Assembly (NCBI GenBank): GCA_947626365.1
Contig: CANQRW010000016.1
Coordinates: 1 to 54,645, forward strand
Direction of reading: 5' to 3'
Length of the DNA stretch: 54,645 nucleotides
From: an uncultured Lachnospiraceae bacterium
GTDB taxonomy: Bacteria > Bacillota > Clostridia > Lachnospirales > Lachnospiraceae
In this document: positions 33,276 to 40,717 of the stretch, one piece after another
Layout of the letters: every line of letters starts with the position of its first letter
How positions within the stretch are numbered: position 1 is the first letter of the stretch
Notes under the pieces: model-generated
Databases searched by the model: none
Told to the model about the DNA's origin: nothing
What the model saw: only the letters and a program-made list of their open reading frames with translations
Made by a program: the position numbers and the translations under genes

Positions 33276-34289
33276 ATGTTTGATGCGATTTTGAGAGAAG
33301 AGGATTATGAGCGGACCATGACGGACGTGGTTGCGCCATATCTGGAAAAGAGAAGAAGAATCTGTTATCTGGACCGGGGAGAGGGCAGGAAGCTGTACTG
33401 TGCAGCATATCGGGCGGATGACGCGGCGGGGACCGTTGTCGTATCCCATGGTTTTACGGAGACGGAAGAGAAGTACCAGGAGATCATCTATTATTTTCTG
33501 AAGAATCATTATCATGTGTATATGCACGACCACTGCGGCCACGGCAGAAGCTATCGTCTGGCGGAAGACCTGTGCCTGGTCCATGTGGACAGCTTCGGCC
33601 GCTACGTGAGGGATCTGCTGGCGGTGGCCCGGCTGGCGAAGAAGGAGAATCCGGATCTGCCTCTGTATCTTTACGGCCATTCCATGGGAGGCGGCGTGGC
33701 GGCGGCAGCCCTGGCAGCGTCATCCGGCTTCGCAGGCACGCAGGAGAAACCGGCGGGCTCTTCGCCTCTGTTTCAAAAGGCGGTGCTGACCTCGCCCATG
33801 ATCCGGCCGTTGACAAAGGGGCTTCCCTGGCATGTAGCGGCCGGCCTGGCCGATCTTCTGTGCCGTATGGGAAGAAGCGGGGAATATGTGCCGGGAGGAC
33901 ATCCCTTCGATGGAAAGGAGACCTTTGAGGCCAGTCCGTCCATGAACCGGGAGCGGTATGATTATTATCAGAAGAAACGGGAACGGGAGCCTCTGTTTCA
34001 GATGACGGCCCCCAGCTGCGGGTGGCTTCTGGGAGCGGCGAAGCTGAACGTCTATCTTCAGAGTACGGCGTGGAAGAAGATCAGGACGCCGATCCTTCTG
34101 TTCCAGGCGGAGAAGGATACCTTTGTGGTGAACCGGGAGCAGGAGCGGTTTGTGAGGAAGATCAACGAAGCAGGCAGGACGGAGGCCCGGATCGTGAAGG
34201 TGCCGGAGACAAAACATGAGATTTTCAATTCCTCCACGAAGGTGCTGGAGGGCTATTGGAAAGAAATATTCCGATTTCTGGGGGCATAG
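33276..34289 (+). CDS. Alpha/beta hydrolase, lysophospholipase/monoacylglycerol-lipase type
   Basis: 337 residues. VVVSHGFTETEEKY (about 55-68) is the oxyanion-side strand. MHDHCGHGRS (about 83-92) follows. The nucleophile elbow is GHSMGGG (Ser about 134). An acidic residue occurs in FQAEKDTFV, and the final His in ETKHEIF. The order is that of PldB-like serine hydrolases. No signal peptide is seen, so it should act in the cytoplasm on lysophospholipids or acylglycerols. An AGAAGGAGGG site precedes the start. Confidence 0.85.
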   Translation: MFDAILREEDYERTMTDVVAPYLEKRRRICYLDRGEGRKLYCAAYRADDAAGTVVVSHGFTETEEKYQEIIYYFLKNHYHVYMHDHCGHGRSYRLAEDLCLVHVDSFGRYVRDLLAVARLAKKENPDLPLYLYGHSMGGGVAAAALAASSGFAGTQEKPAGSSPLFQKAVLTSPMIRPLTKGLPWHVAAGLADLLCRMGRSGEYVPGGHPFDGKETFEASPSMNRERYDYYQKKREREPLFQMTAPSCGWLLGAAKLNVYLQSTAWKKIRTPILLFQAEKDTFVVNREQERFVRKINEAGRTEARIVKVPETKHEIFNSSTKVLEGYWKEIFRFLGA

Positions 34290-34353
34290 CCGCGAAGGAG
34301 AAGACAAGATACGGAGCCGGAAAGCCGTGAGGTATATTTAAATATGAAAATAC

Positions 34354-34383
34354 TTGAGTTACAGGCCGGTAGTATGTTATAAT
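34354..34383 (+). promoter_or_regulatory. Promoter of the HD-domain gene
   Basis: TTGAGT (34354-34359) and TATAAT (34378-34383) are spaced by 18 bases, 38 bases before the ATG at 34422. Confidence 0.65.
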
Positions 34384-34421
34384 TCTAAACCACAGAGCAA
34401 GATGGAAGGGATTGCGATATT

Positions 34422-36323
34422 ATGACCGGACTTTACGAGACGTATGTAGATAATTTGATTAAAGTACAGAAACTGACGAAGCCTCGCTTTGACTCCGCGG
34501 TGCCGGCCACGGAGCTGATCGCTCAGGTTCATGAGAATGCCCAGGAGCTTTACAATCTGCGCGCGGCCAACGACAGGCTGTTGGATGAGGTCCTGTTTTC
34601 CAGAAAGCCGGAAGAATTGGAAGAGCAGGATGTGGCGGATCTTGAGGAGTTTGCCGCCAGGCTGTTTGCCCCTGGCAACAGTCTGGACAGCGGAGTCGCC
34701 CACTATATTCACCGTCTTCTCCTTCAGTATGCGCAGATAAAAGGGGATCGGATGCTCTATATCCGGGAACTTTACTATGCCGGGCTGACCCTGATATATA
34801 TGAGACCGGAGTACCTCAGCGAGAGTAACCGGCTGTTTTCCGACCGGATCCGGGAGTATTTTGAGGAAGGCGCCGGTTATCTGAAGGATTACTGGGATAT
34901 CCGTGACGAGGAAACCCGTTCGTATGTGCTGCGCTGCTACAGTTATCGGAAGAACGCCATTGATATTAAGGAAGGAATCTCCCAGGAGGGGGGTTCCCAC
35001 GATCTGAGCAGGGGGTTTGCCGATTACATGAAGATCTATGATGAATGTATGGAGATCTATGAATCCCCGGAGTACCGGGCGAAGAATCCAGAGATTCCGT
35101 GGGAATCCCTGATCTATGAGCTTCATTTTGACAGGACCCGTTTCCTGGATTACCTTCGGCGGGGATACGATCCGGTCATAGGCTCCGCGGTTCTGGAATC
35201 CGCCCGCTACATCTACGATCATCCGGAACAGGCGGTCAGGCACGGCGGCCAGGGGCTGAAGGTCCGGGCCCGGTTTATCCATGAGTCCGCCTGCTATCAT
35301 GAGGGCCTGATCACTGGAAAGGAACTTCTGGACCGGCTCCTTGAGATCTGCGAAAGCGCGGATCCCACGGATTATTCCGAGGAGGGGGCGATCCGAATCC
35401 TGCGGGTATCGCTTCTGGCGGCGGCTTATGCCAAAAACATGGATCCGGCGGAGTCCGCGCCTTATGAGCAGCGGATATCCGACGCCCGGAAGAAGAGCCG
35501 CCATTATCTGCTGCACATGGTTAAAAGCGATACCGAGAATCTCTTAAGCGGCCTGGTAGGGGAGATCATGGAATTCCGTATTGTCAACGATACCTCCTTC
35601 CAGGACCATATGCTGGACTATTTTCTGGCCTGCCATCCGCCGACCTATGTCCATTCCCTGATGGTGGCGTGGATCGCGGAGCTTCTCTGCCGGCAGATGA
35701 TCCGGAAGAATCCGGAAAAGCTGGTGGGCGTCCTGGGCTGTGCCGATGCGGAGCAGGTGCGGGCCAACAGAAATGAGATCTGCAGGTTTGCCTATGACTG
35801 TGGCCGTTACCATGATCTGGGAAAGAATAAGATCCTGAATTATGTAGGCTTGTATGAGCGGAAGCTTCTGGATGAGGAGTTTGAATGTATCAAGCTCCAT
35901 CCCCGTCTGGGAGAAAAGCTTCTGCGGGCCGCCGGATATGACGAGATAGCGGAGGTCGCTCTCCATCATCATCTGTGGGCCAATGAGGAGAAAGGGTATC
36001 CTTTCCCATGTGATGAGTGTCCGCCTCATCTGGTGAAGATGGTGGGGATCATTTCGGCGGCCGATTCCATTGACGCGGCCACAGATGATATCGGGCGGAG
36101 TTACGCCCACGCCAAGTCCTTTGAGAGGCTGATGGAGGAGCTTCGGGCAGGGAGAGGCACCAGGTATGACAGCGACGTAGTGGAACTGCTTGACGATCCT
36201 GCATTCTATCGAATGATGGAAAAGGAACTGCGGCCCAACAGGCAGGAGATTTACTGCAATGTCTACCGCAGCGCAGGTGAAGACTATGACGAGGATCCAG
36301 CTGGAGAAGAAGATTTTACGTAG
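34422..36323 (+). CDS. HD-domain (HD-GYP-like) phosphohydrolase with large N-terminal region
   Basis: 633 residues. The first 390 or so are predicted mostly helical, with repeated Tyr/Glu/Asp-rich helices like a TPR-type sensor; I do not recognise the family. The C-terminal part has His in TYVHSLMVAWI (about 409-419), YHDLGKNKILN with His-Asp (about 464-474), HPRLGEKLL (about 493-501), and HHHLWANEEKGYP with a GYP triplet (about 516-528). This order is that of HD-GYP phosphodiesterases, which hydrolyse cyclic dinucleotides. The product has no membrane segment. The stop overlaps the cyclo-ligase gene by 38 bases. Confidence 0.75.
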   Translation: MTGLYETYVDNLIKVQKLTKPRFDSAVPATELIAQVHENAQELYNLRAANDRLLDEVLFSRKPEELEEQDVADLEEFAARLFAPGNSLDSGVAHYIHRLLLQYAQIKGDRMLYIRELYYAGLTLIYMRPEYLSESNRLFSDRIREYFEEGAGYLKDYWDIRDEETRSYVLRCYSYRKNAIDIKEGISQEGGSHDLSRGFADYMKIYDECMEIYESPEYRAKNPEIPWESLIYELHFDRTRFLDYLRRGYDPVIGSAVLESARYIYDHPEQAVRHGGQGLKVRARFIHESACYHEGLITGKELLDRLLEICESADPTDYSEEGAIRILRVSLLAAAYAKNMDPAESAPYEQRISDARKKSRHYLLHMVKSDTENLLSGLVGEIMEFRIVNDTSFQDHMLDYFLACHPPTYVHSLMVAWIAELLCRQMIRKNPEKLVGVLGCADAEQVRANRNEICRFAYDCGRYHDLGKNKILNYVGLYERKLLDEEFECIKLHPRLGEKLLRAAGYDEIAEVALHHHLWANEEKGYPFPCDECPPHLVKMVGIISAADSIDAATDDIGRSYAHAKSFERLMEELRAGRGTRYDSDVVELLDDPAFYRMMEKELRPNRQEIYCNVYRSAGEDYDEDPAGEEDFT

Positions 36324-36897
36324 GTGTTTAAGACAGCAGAGACGAAGCCTGGATGAAGGGTACCGCAGGGAAGCGGATGTGCGGATCTGCGGATACGTGA
36401 CGGCTCTGCCGGTATTTCGGGAAGCCGGGCTCATATTTACCTATGTGAGCGCAGGGGACGAGGTAGATACCGGGGCAATCATAGATAAGGCCCTGGCCGC
36501 CGGCAGAAGAGTGGCGGTTCCCCGCTGTGTTCCGGATTGTCCCGGTGTTATGGAGGCCTGTGAGATTCATTCGCCGGACGATTTGAGGCCGGGAGCTTTC
36601 GGGCTTTTGGAACCGCCGGAGAACTGTCCGGCAGTGCGCCCGGAAGAGATCTCCTTGTGTATCGTACCCTGTCTGTCGGCGGATGAGGAGAACGGCGCCC
36701 GCCTGGGTTACGGCGGCGGATATTATGACCGTTTTCTTCCCAAAACTCCGGGAATACGCATGGCGCTGTGCCGGGAAGCGTCTTTGAGCGACGGGCTGAT
36801 CCGGGAGGAACATGATGTCCCCATGGATATCCTGGTGACGGAGAATCACGTGATTTTGTACGAATTTGACCGGTGGGGACATAGGTTTCACTGGTAA
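36286..36897 (+). CDS. 5-formyltetrahydrofolate cyclo-ligase
   Basis: 203 residues from the ATG at 36286, behind CAGGTGAAGACT. An earlier ATG at 36259 lies deeper in the upstream gene. The signature GYGGGYYDRFL (about 145-155) is diagnostic, together with an N-terminal basic helix (KKILRRCLRQQRRSL) that binds ATP phosphates. It converts 5-formyl-THF to 5,10-methenyl-THF, returning a storage folate to one-carbon metabolism. It overlaps the HD-domain gene, so the two are translationally linked. Confidence 0.92.
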   Translation: MTRIQLEKKILRRCLRQQRRSLDEGYRREADVRICGYVTALPVFREAGLIFTYVSAGDEVDTGAIIDKALAAGRRVAVPRCVPDCPGVMEACEIHSPDDLRPGAFGLLEPPENCPAVRPEEISLCIVPCLSADEENGARLGYGGGYYDRFLPKTPGIRMALCREASLSDGLIREEHDVPMDILVTENHVILYEFDRWGHRFHW

Positions 36898-36921
36898 AAG
36901 GTAGAATTTCCGGCAGGACAT

Positions 36922-36950
36922 TTGACATTTTCAGCTTCCTGTGATATAAC
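36922..36950 (+). promoter_or_regulatory. Promoter of the HPr-like gene
   Basis: TTGACA (36922-36927) and TATAAC (36945-36950) are spaced by 17 bases, 49 bases before the ATG at 37000. Confidence 0.75.
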
Positions 36951-36999
36951 GTGGGTCGTGAGGAATTTACTATTTGTTATATCGAAGGAGTTTGATGAA

Positions 37000-37239
37000 A
37001 TGATGAAGCAGAGAAAAATCATGTTGCCTACTTTGGAGGACGCAAAGGCATTTGTGGTGGCTGCGGCCCAGTGTGATTTTGATGTGGATGTATTTTACAA
37101 CCGTGTCGTGATCGATGCCAAATCGATTTTGGGCGTGCTCAGTCTGGACCTGACTAAGGTGCTCACCGTTTCCTACAACGGAGAGAACAAGGAATTCGAA
37201 GAGTTCCTTGACAAGAAGGCGGCCAAGAGAGCGGCATAA
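37000..37239 (+). CDS. HPr-like protein without the phosphorylatable His (Crh-like)
   Basis: 79 residues from the ATG at 37000, nine bases after GAAGGAG. The second half matches HPr: VVIDAKSILGVLSLDL aligns with the regulatory-serine helix, with Ser42 here equal to Ser46 of HPr. The usual GIHARPA active-site loop, however, is replaced by LPTLEDAKAF, so the His15 that accepts phosphate from enzyme I is missing. Crh of Bacillus also lacks this His and serves only in CcpA-linked catabolite control. A regulatory rather than transport role is therefore inferred. It has its own promoter and terminator, so it is a single-gene transcript. Confidence 0.85.
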   Translation: MMKQRKIMLPTLEDAKAFVVAAAQCDFDVDVFYNRVVIDAKSILGVLSLDLTKVLTVSYNGENKEFEEFLDKKAAKRAA

Positions 37240-37257
37240 TGTGACGCAGGTGATGAG

Positions 37258-37297
37258 AAGGGAATTGTCAGATTCAGGTCCGGCAGTTCCCTTTTTT
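37258..37297 (+). terminator. Terminator of the HPr-like gene
   Basis: AAGGGAATTG (37258-37267) pairs with CAGTTCCCTT (37284-37293) apart from one G-T position, followed by TTTT. Confidence 0.85.
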
Positions 37298-37465
37298 ACT
37301 ATGAAAGCCCAGTCGCAAATCTATATCGGAGCGTGGGAGCGCGGCAGCGCGGAACGCTCTGAGGGCTTTCAAGTATTATAGAGAGAGGACAAGCTTGCTT
37401 GTCTGTTTGTCCTGGATTTAGCGACGCTGATATGTATGAGCAAGGAGGCCGAGAGGGGTGGTGCG

Positions 37466-39913
37466 ATGGCTGTAGCCGGGAAAACAGAAGAGAGACGCTG
37501 TATCCGCATATCGGTCCGCAGCCTGGTGGAGTTCGTCCTGCGGGGCGGCGACATCGACAACCGCCGGCTGGCCGGCGCCGAGAAGGAGGCCATGCAGGCG
37601 GGGAGCCGTATCCATCGGAAGATCCAGCGGCGCATGGGAGCCGCGTATCACGCGGAAGTGTCTCTGAAGCATACCATCGATGAGGGGGAATTCCAGATTC
37701 TGGTGGAAGGCCGTGCCGACGGCGTGATCGAGGAGCCGGATCAGGTCACCATAGATGAGATCAAGGGCGTCTATATGGATCTGGACCGGATGGAGGAGCC
37801 GGTGCCGGTTCATCTGGCCCAGGCCATGTGCTACGGGTACATGTACAGCGCGGATAACAGCCTGGATGCCATATCGATTCAGGTAACCTACTGTAACCTG
37901 GAGACGGAGGATATTCGAAGGTTTACAAAGGATTACACTTTTGAAGAGTTAAATGAATGGTTTCAGGGCCTGATCCATGAATATGTGAAATGGGCCAGGT
38001 ATCTGTATGAACACGGTATCCGCCGGGACGCGTCCCTGAAGGATCTGGAATTTCCCTATGAGTACCGGCCCGGACAGAAGGAGCTGGCCGTGTCTGTGTA
38101 CCGGTCCGTTTCCAGAAAGAAGAATCTGTTCATTCAGGCGCCCACGGGAGTGGGAAAGACCCTGTCCGTGGTGTATCCCAGCCTGAAGGCTATGGGAGAA
38201 GGACTGGCGGAAAAGCTGTTCTATCTGACGGCTAAGACTATTACCAGAAGCGTGGCCGAGGAGACGTTCTCCATACTGAAGGAGCGGGGAATGTATCTGA
38301 AGTCGGTGACCATCACGGCGAAGGAGAAACTGTGTTTTCTGGACACGCCTTCCTGCAATCCCGATGACTGTCCCTATGCCAGAGGGCATTTTGACCGGGT
38401 CAATGACGCCGTCTATGAGATCATTCACCGGGAGTTTGGAATTACCAGAGAGATTATCCTCAGATACGCGGAGCAGTTTCAGGTATGTCCCTTTGAATTC
38501 TGTCTGGACATCAGCAGCTGGGTGGATGCGGTGATCTGCGATTACAATTATGTGTTCGACCCCAATGTGCGGCTGCGGCGGTATTTCTCCGAAGGCGTAT
38601 CGGGGGAGTATCTGTTTCTGGTGGACGAGGCCCACAATCTGGTGTCCCGGGGGCGGGAGATGTACAGCGCCCGGCTGATAAAAGAGGATGTGCTTCTGGC
38701 AAAACGGATCCTGCAGGGGAAAAACGGGAAGCTGTCGCGGCTTCTGGACCGGACCAACCGTCAGCTTCTGGAGATGAAGCGGGAAGGAGACGGATATATT
38801 GTCCGGAACAATATCAACGCGCTGGCGGCGGTTCTCCAGTCCCTTTACGGAGAATTGGAGACCTTCATGGAGGAGAACCGCCAGTTTGAGGACCGGGATC
38901 TGGTGCTGGAGTTTTATTTTGAACTGCGGAATTTCCTGATGGTTTTTGATGGGCTTGACGAGGCGTACACAATCTATTCGGAGCTTTTGGAGGACGGCCG
39001 GTTCATGGTCCGGCTGTTCTGCATGAATCCGGCGGGTCATCTGAAGGAATGCCTTCAGAAAGGCAGGAGTACGGTGTTTTTCTCGGCTACCCTGCTTCCG
39101 GTAACCTATTATAAAGACCTGCTGGGAGGCAGCCCGGAGGATTATGCGGTTTACGCGGAATCGCCGTTTCCCAGGGAGAACCGGAGCATTCTGGTGGCGG
39201 AGGACGTGAGCAGCCGTTACACCAGAAGAAATCCGCGGGAATATGAGAAGGTGGCGGACTATATCTTCCAGACGGTGACGGCCCGGCCAGGCAATTATAT
39301 GGTGTTCTTTCCCTCCTACGCCTACATGAAAGAGGTGGCGGCAGTGTGGGAACGGCTTCTGAAGGAGAAAAGATTGCGGAAAATCAGGGGAGACAGCGGC
39401 GATTTGGCGCGGGATGGATCCGCCGGACCGACAGATGAGATCGCCTGGATCTGCCAGGGCAGCCGCATGAACGAAAAGCAGCGGGAGGAATTCCTGGCGG
39501 CTTTTCAGGAGAAGCCTTCCGGGACTCTGGCGGCCTTCTGCGTCATGGGCGGAATGTTTGCCGAGGGGATCGATCTGAAGGAGGACCGGCTCATCGGGGC
39601 CATCGTGGTGGGCTGCGGCCTGCCTATGGTGTGTACGGAGCAGGAGCTTCTGAAACAGTATTTTGACAGCCATGAGAAGAAAGGCTTTGATTATGCCTAT
39701 CAGTATCCGGGCATGAATAAGGTGATGCAGGCCGCGGGCCGGGTGATCCGCACCATGGAGGACCGGGGTGTGATCCTTCTGCTGGACGACCGGTTCCTGC
39801 GGGAGGAATACCAGGCCATGTTCCCCAGAGAATGGTGGCCTTTCCAGGTAGTAAACCGCAGAAATGTGGGAATGGCCGTGAGCCGGTTCTGGGAAGAGAG
39901 CAGGCGGCCGTGA
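37466..39913 (+). CDS. XPD/DinG-type iron-sulfur DNA helicase fused to a PD-(D/E)XK nuclease-like domain
   Basis: 815 residues from the ATG at 37466, behind GAGAGGGGTGG. An in-frame ATG at 37436 would add ten residues but has no site. The N-terminal 170 residues carry AGSRIHRKIQ, VEGRADGVIE and IDEIKG, the pattern of a PD-(D/E)XK nuclease domain. The helicase part has Walker A APTGVGKTL (about 229-237), four Cys in the ClCFL/C/DDCPYARG/CPFEFC region for a 4Fe-4S cluster, the DEAH box LVDEAHN, and C-terminal QAAGRVIR. It should unwind damaged or structured DNA, with possible nuclease action. The 3' end runs into a 32-bp tandem repeat that contains the stop. Confidence 0.85.
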   Translation: MAVAGKTEERRCIRISVRSLVEFVLRGGDIDNRRLAGAEKEAMQAGSRIHRKIQRRMGAAYHAEVSLKHTIDEGEFQILVEGRADGVIEEPDQVTIDEIKGVYMDLDRMEEPVPVHLAQAMCYGYMYSADNSLDAISIQVTYCNLETEDIRRFTKDYTFEELNEWFQGLIHEYVKWARYLYEHGIRRDASLKDLEFPYEYRPGQKELAVSVYRSVSRKKNLFIQAPTGVGKTLSVVYPSLKAMGEGLAEKLFYLTAKTITRSVAEETFSILKERGMYLKSVTITAKEKLCFLDTPSCNPDDCPYARGHFDRVNDAVYEIIHREFGITREIILRYAEQFQVCPFEFCLDISSWVDAVICDYNYVFDPNVRLRRYFSEGVSGEYLFLVDEAHNLVSRGREMYSARLIKEDVLLAKRILQGKNGKLSRLLDRTNRQLLEMKREGDGYIVRNNINALAAVLQSLYGELETFMEENRQFEDRDLVLEFYFELRNFLMVFDGLDEAYTIYSELLEDGRFMVRLFCMNPAGHLKECLQKGRSTVFFSATLLPVTYYKDLLGGSPEDYAVYAESPFPRENRSILVAEDVSSRYTRRNPREYEKVADYIFQTVTARPGNYMVFFPSYAYMKEVAAVWERLLKEKRLRKIRGDSGDLARDGSAGPTDEIAWICQGSRMNEKQREEFLAAFQEKPSGTLAAFCVMGGMFAEGIDLKEDRLIGAIVVGCGLPMVCTEQELLKQYFDSHEKKGFDYAYQYPGMNKVMQAAGRVIRTMEDRGVILLLDDRFLREEYQAMFPREWWPFQVVNRRNVGMAVSRFWEESRRP

Positions 39914-39970
39914 GCCGGTTCCGGGAAGAGGGCAGGCAGCCGTGAGCCGGTTTCAGGAAGAGGACAGGCA
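39875..39970 (+). repeat. 32-bp tandem repeat spanning the helicase stop codon
   Basis: Three copies (39875-39906, 39907-39938, 39939-39970) of GCCGTGAGCCGGTT... and a decayed fourth. The stop TGA of the helicase is at the GTGA of the second copy. As 32 is not a multiple of three, gain or loss of a unit would change the reading frame at the end of the protein. Confidence 0.9.
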
Positions 39971-40068
39971 GTCGTGAGCTGGTGTCAGCGGAGGGACCGG
40001 AGAGACGGCCGGCTGCAGGCCGGCTTTAGGCGGTGAAATTGTCGGTAATTTTACAGAAAGGACGTGTC

Positions 40069-40593
40069 ATGGAGAAAGAGATTGATATTTTTCAGATGTA
40101 TCTGAGGGAGATGGCGGCAATCGAAAGCTGCGATGCGGCGGAGAACGCCAGGCTGGTGCAGGCGGTTCTGGCAGGCGACGGCGCGGCCAAAAGCCGGCTG
40201 GTAGAAGGAAACCTGAACTATGTGCTGGGAATCAGCCGGGATTACGTGGGAAAAGGCCTGCCGGCAGGAGATCTGGTCCAGGAGGCCAATGTGGCCCTTA
40301 TGCTGGCTGTGGAGGAACTGTCCGCCATGGAGGACAGCTTCGAGCGATTCGTGACGGCGCGTGTAAGGGACATGCTGGATGCGGCTGTGGATCAGCAGGA
40401 ATCGGAGAATCGGGTCGGACAGCAGATGGCGGACCGTGTCAACCTCCTTCAGGATGTGTCCAGGGATATGGCTGATGAGCTGGGCCGGGAGCCGAAGGTG
40501 GAGGAACTGGCCAGGCGCCTTCAGATGACGGAGACGGAAGTGAAGGATATTATGAAGATGGCCCTGGACGCCATCAATATTCTGGGAGAATAG
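40069..40593 (+). CDS. Sigma-70-like protein lacking region 4
   Basis: 174 residues from the ATG at 40069, behind AGAAAGGA. It contains an N-terminal DIFQMYLREM (region 1.2-like), then GAAKSRLVEGNLNYVLGISR and LPAGDLVQEANVALMLAVE (region 2), and a region 3-like ADELGREPKVEELARRLQMT. It ends at NILGE, where region 4 (the -35-binding helix-turn-helix) would begin. It could be a decoy, a sigma partner or an extended -10 factor. It is transcribed with or just before purL, 124 bases upstream. Confidence 0.8.
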   Translation: MEKEIDIFQMYLREMAAIESCDAAENARLVQAVLAGDGAAKSRLVEGNLNYVLGISRDYVGKGLPAGDLVQEANVALMLAVEELSAMEDSFERFVTARVRDMLDAAVDQQESENRVGQQMADRVNLLQDVSRDMADELGREPKVEELARRLQMTETEVKDIMKMALDAINILGE

Positions 40594-40717
40594 AACCATA
40601 GACAAAACCGGCGGGAAACGGAAAGATTTGCAGGGAATCTGCTTTCTTTCTTTAGGGCGGTGTGGTACAATAAGCATGTCGATAATGTTCAAGCGCACAA
40701 TTTGAGGAGGAAGCATC

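Noticed and set aside
37320-37365. A GC-rich hairpin (GAGCG/CGCTC) before the helicase gene
   Set aside because: Short stem without a U-tract and no clear relation to a promoter. Not enough to call a regulatory element.
37949-39673. A 574-codon minus-strand frame opposite the helicase
   Set aside because: No start site or domain. The translated protein is of shadow type, and the helicase motifs are all on the plus strand.
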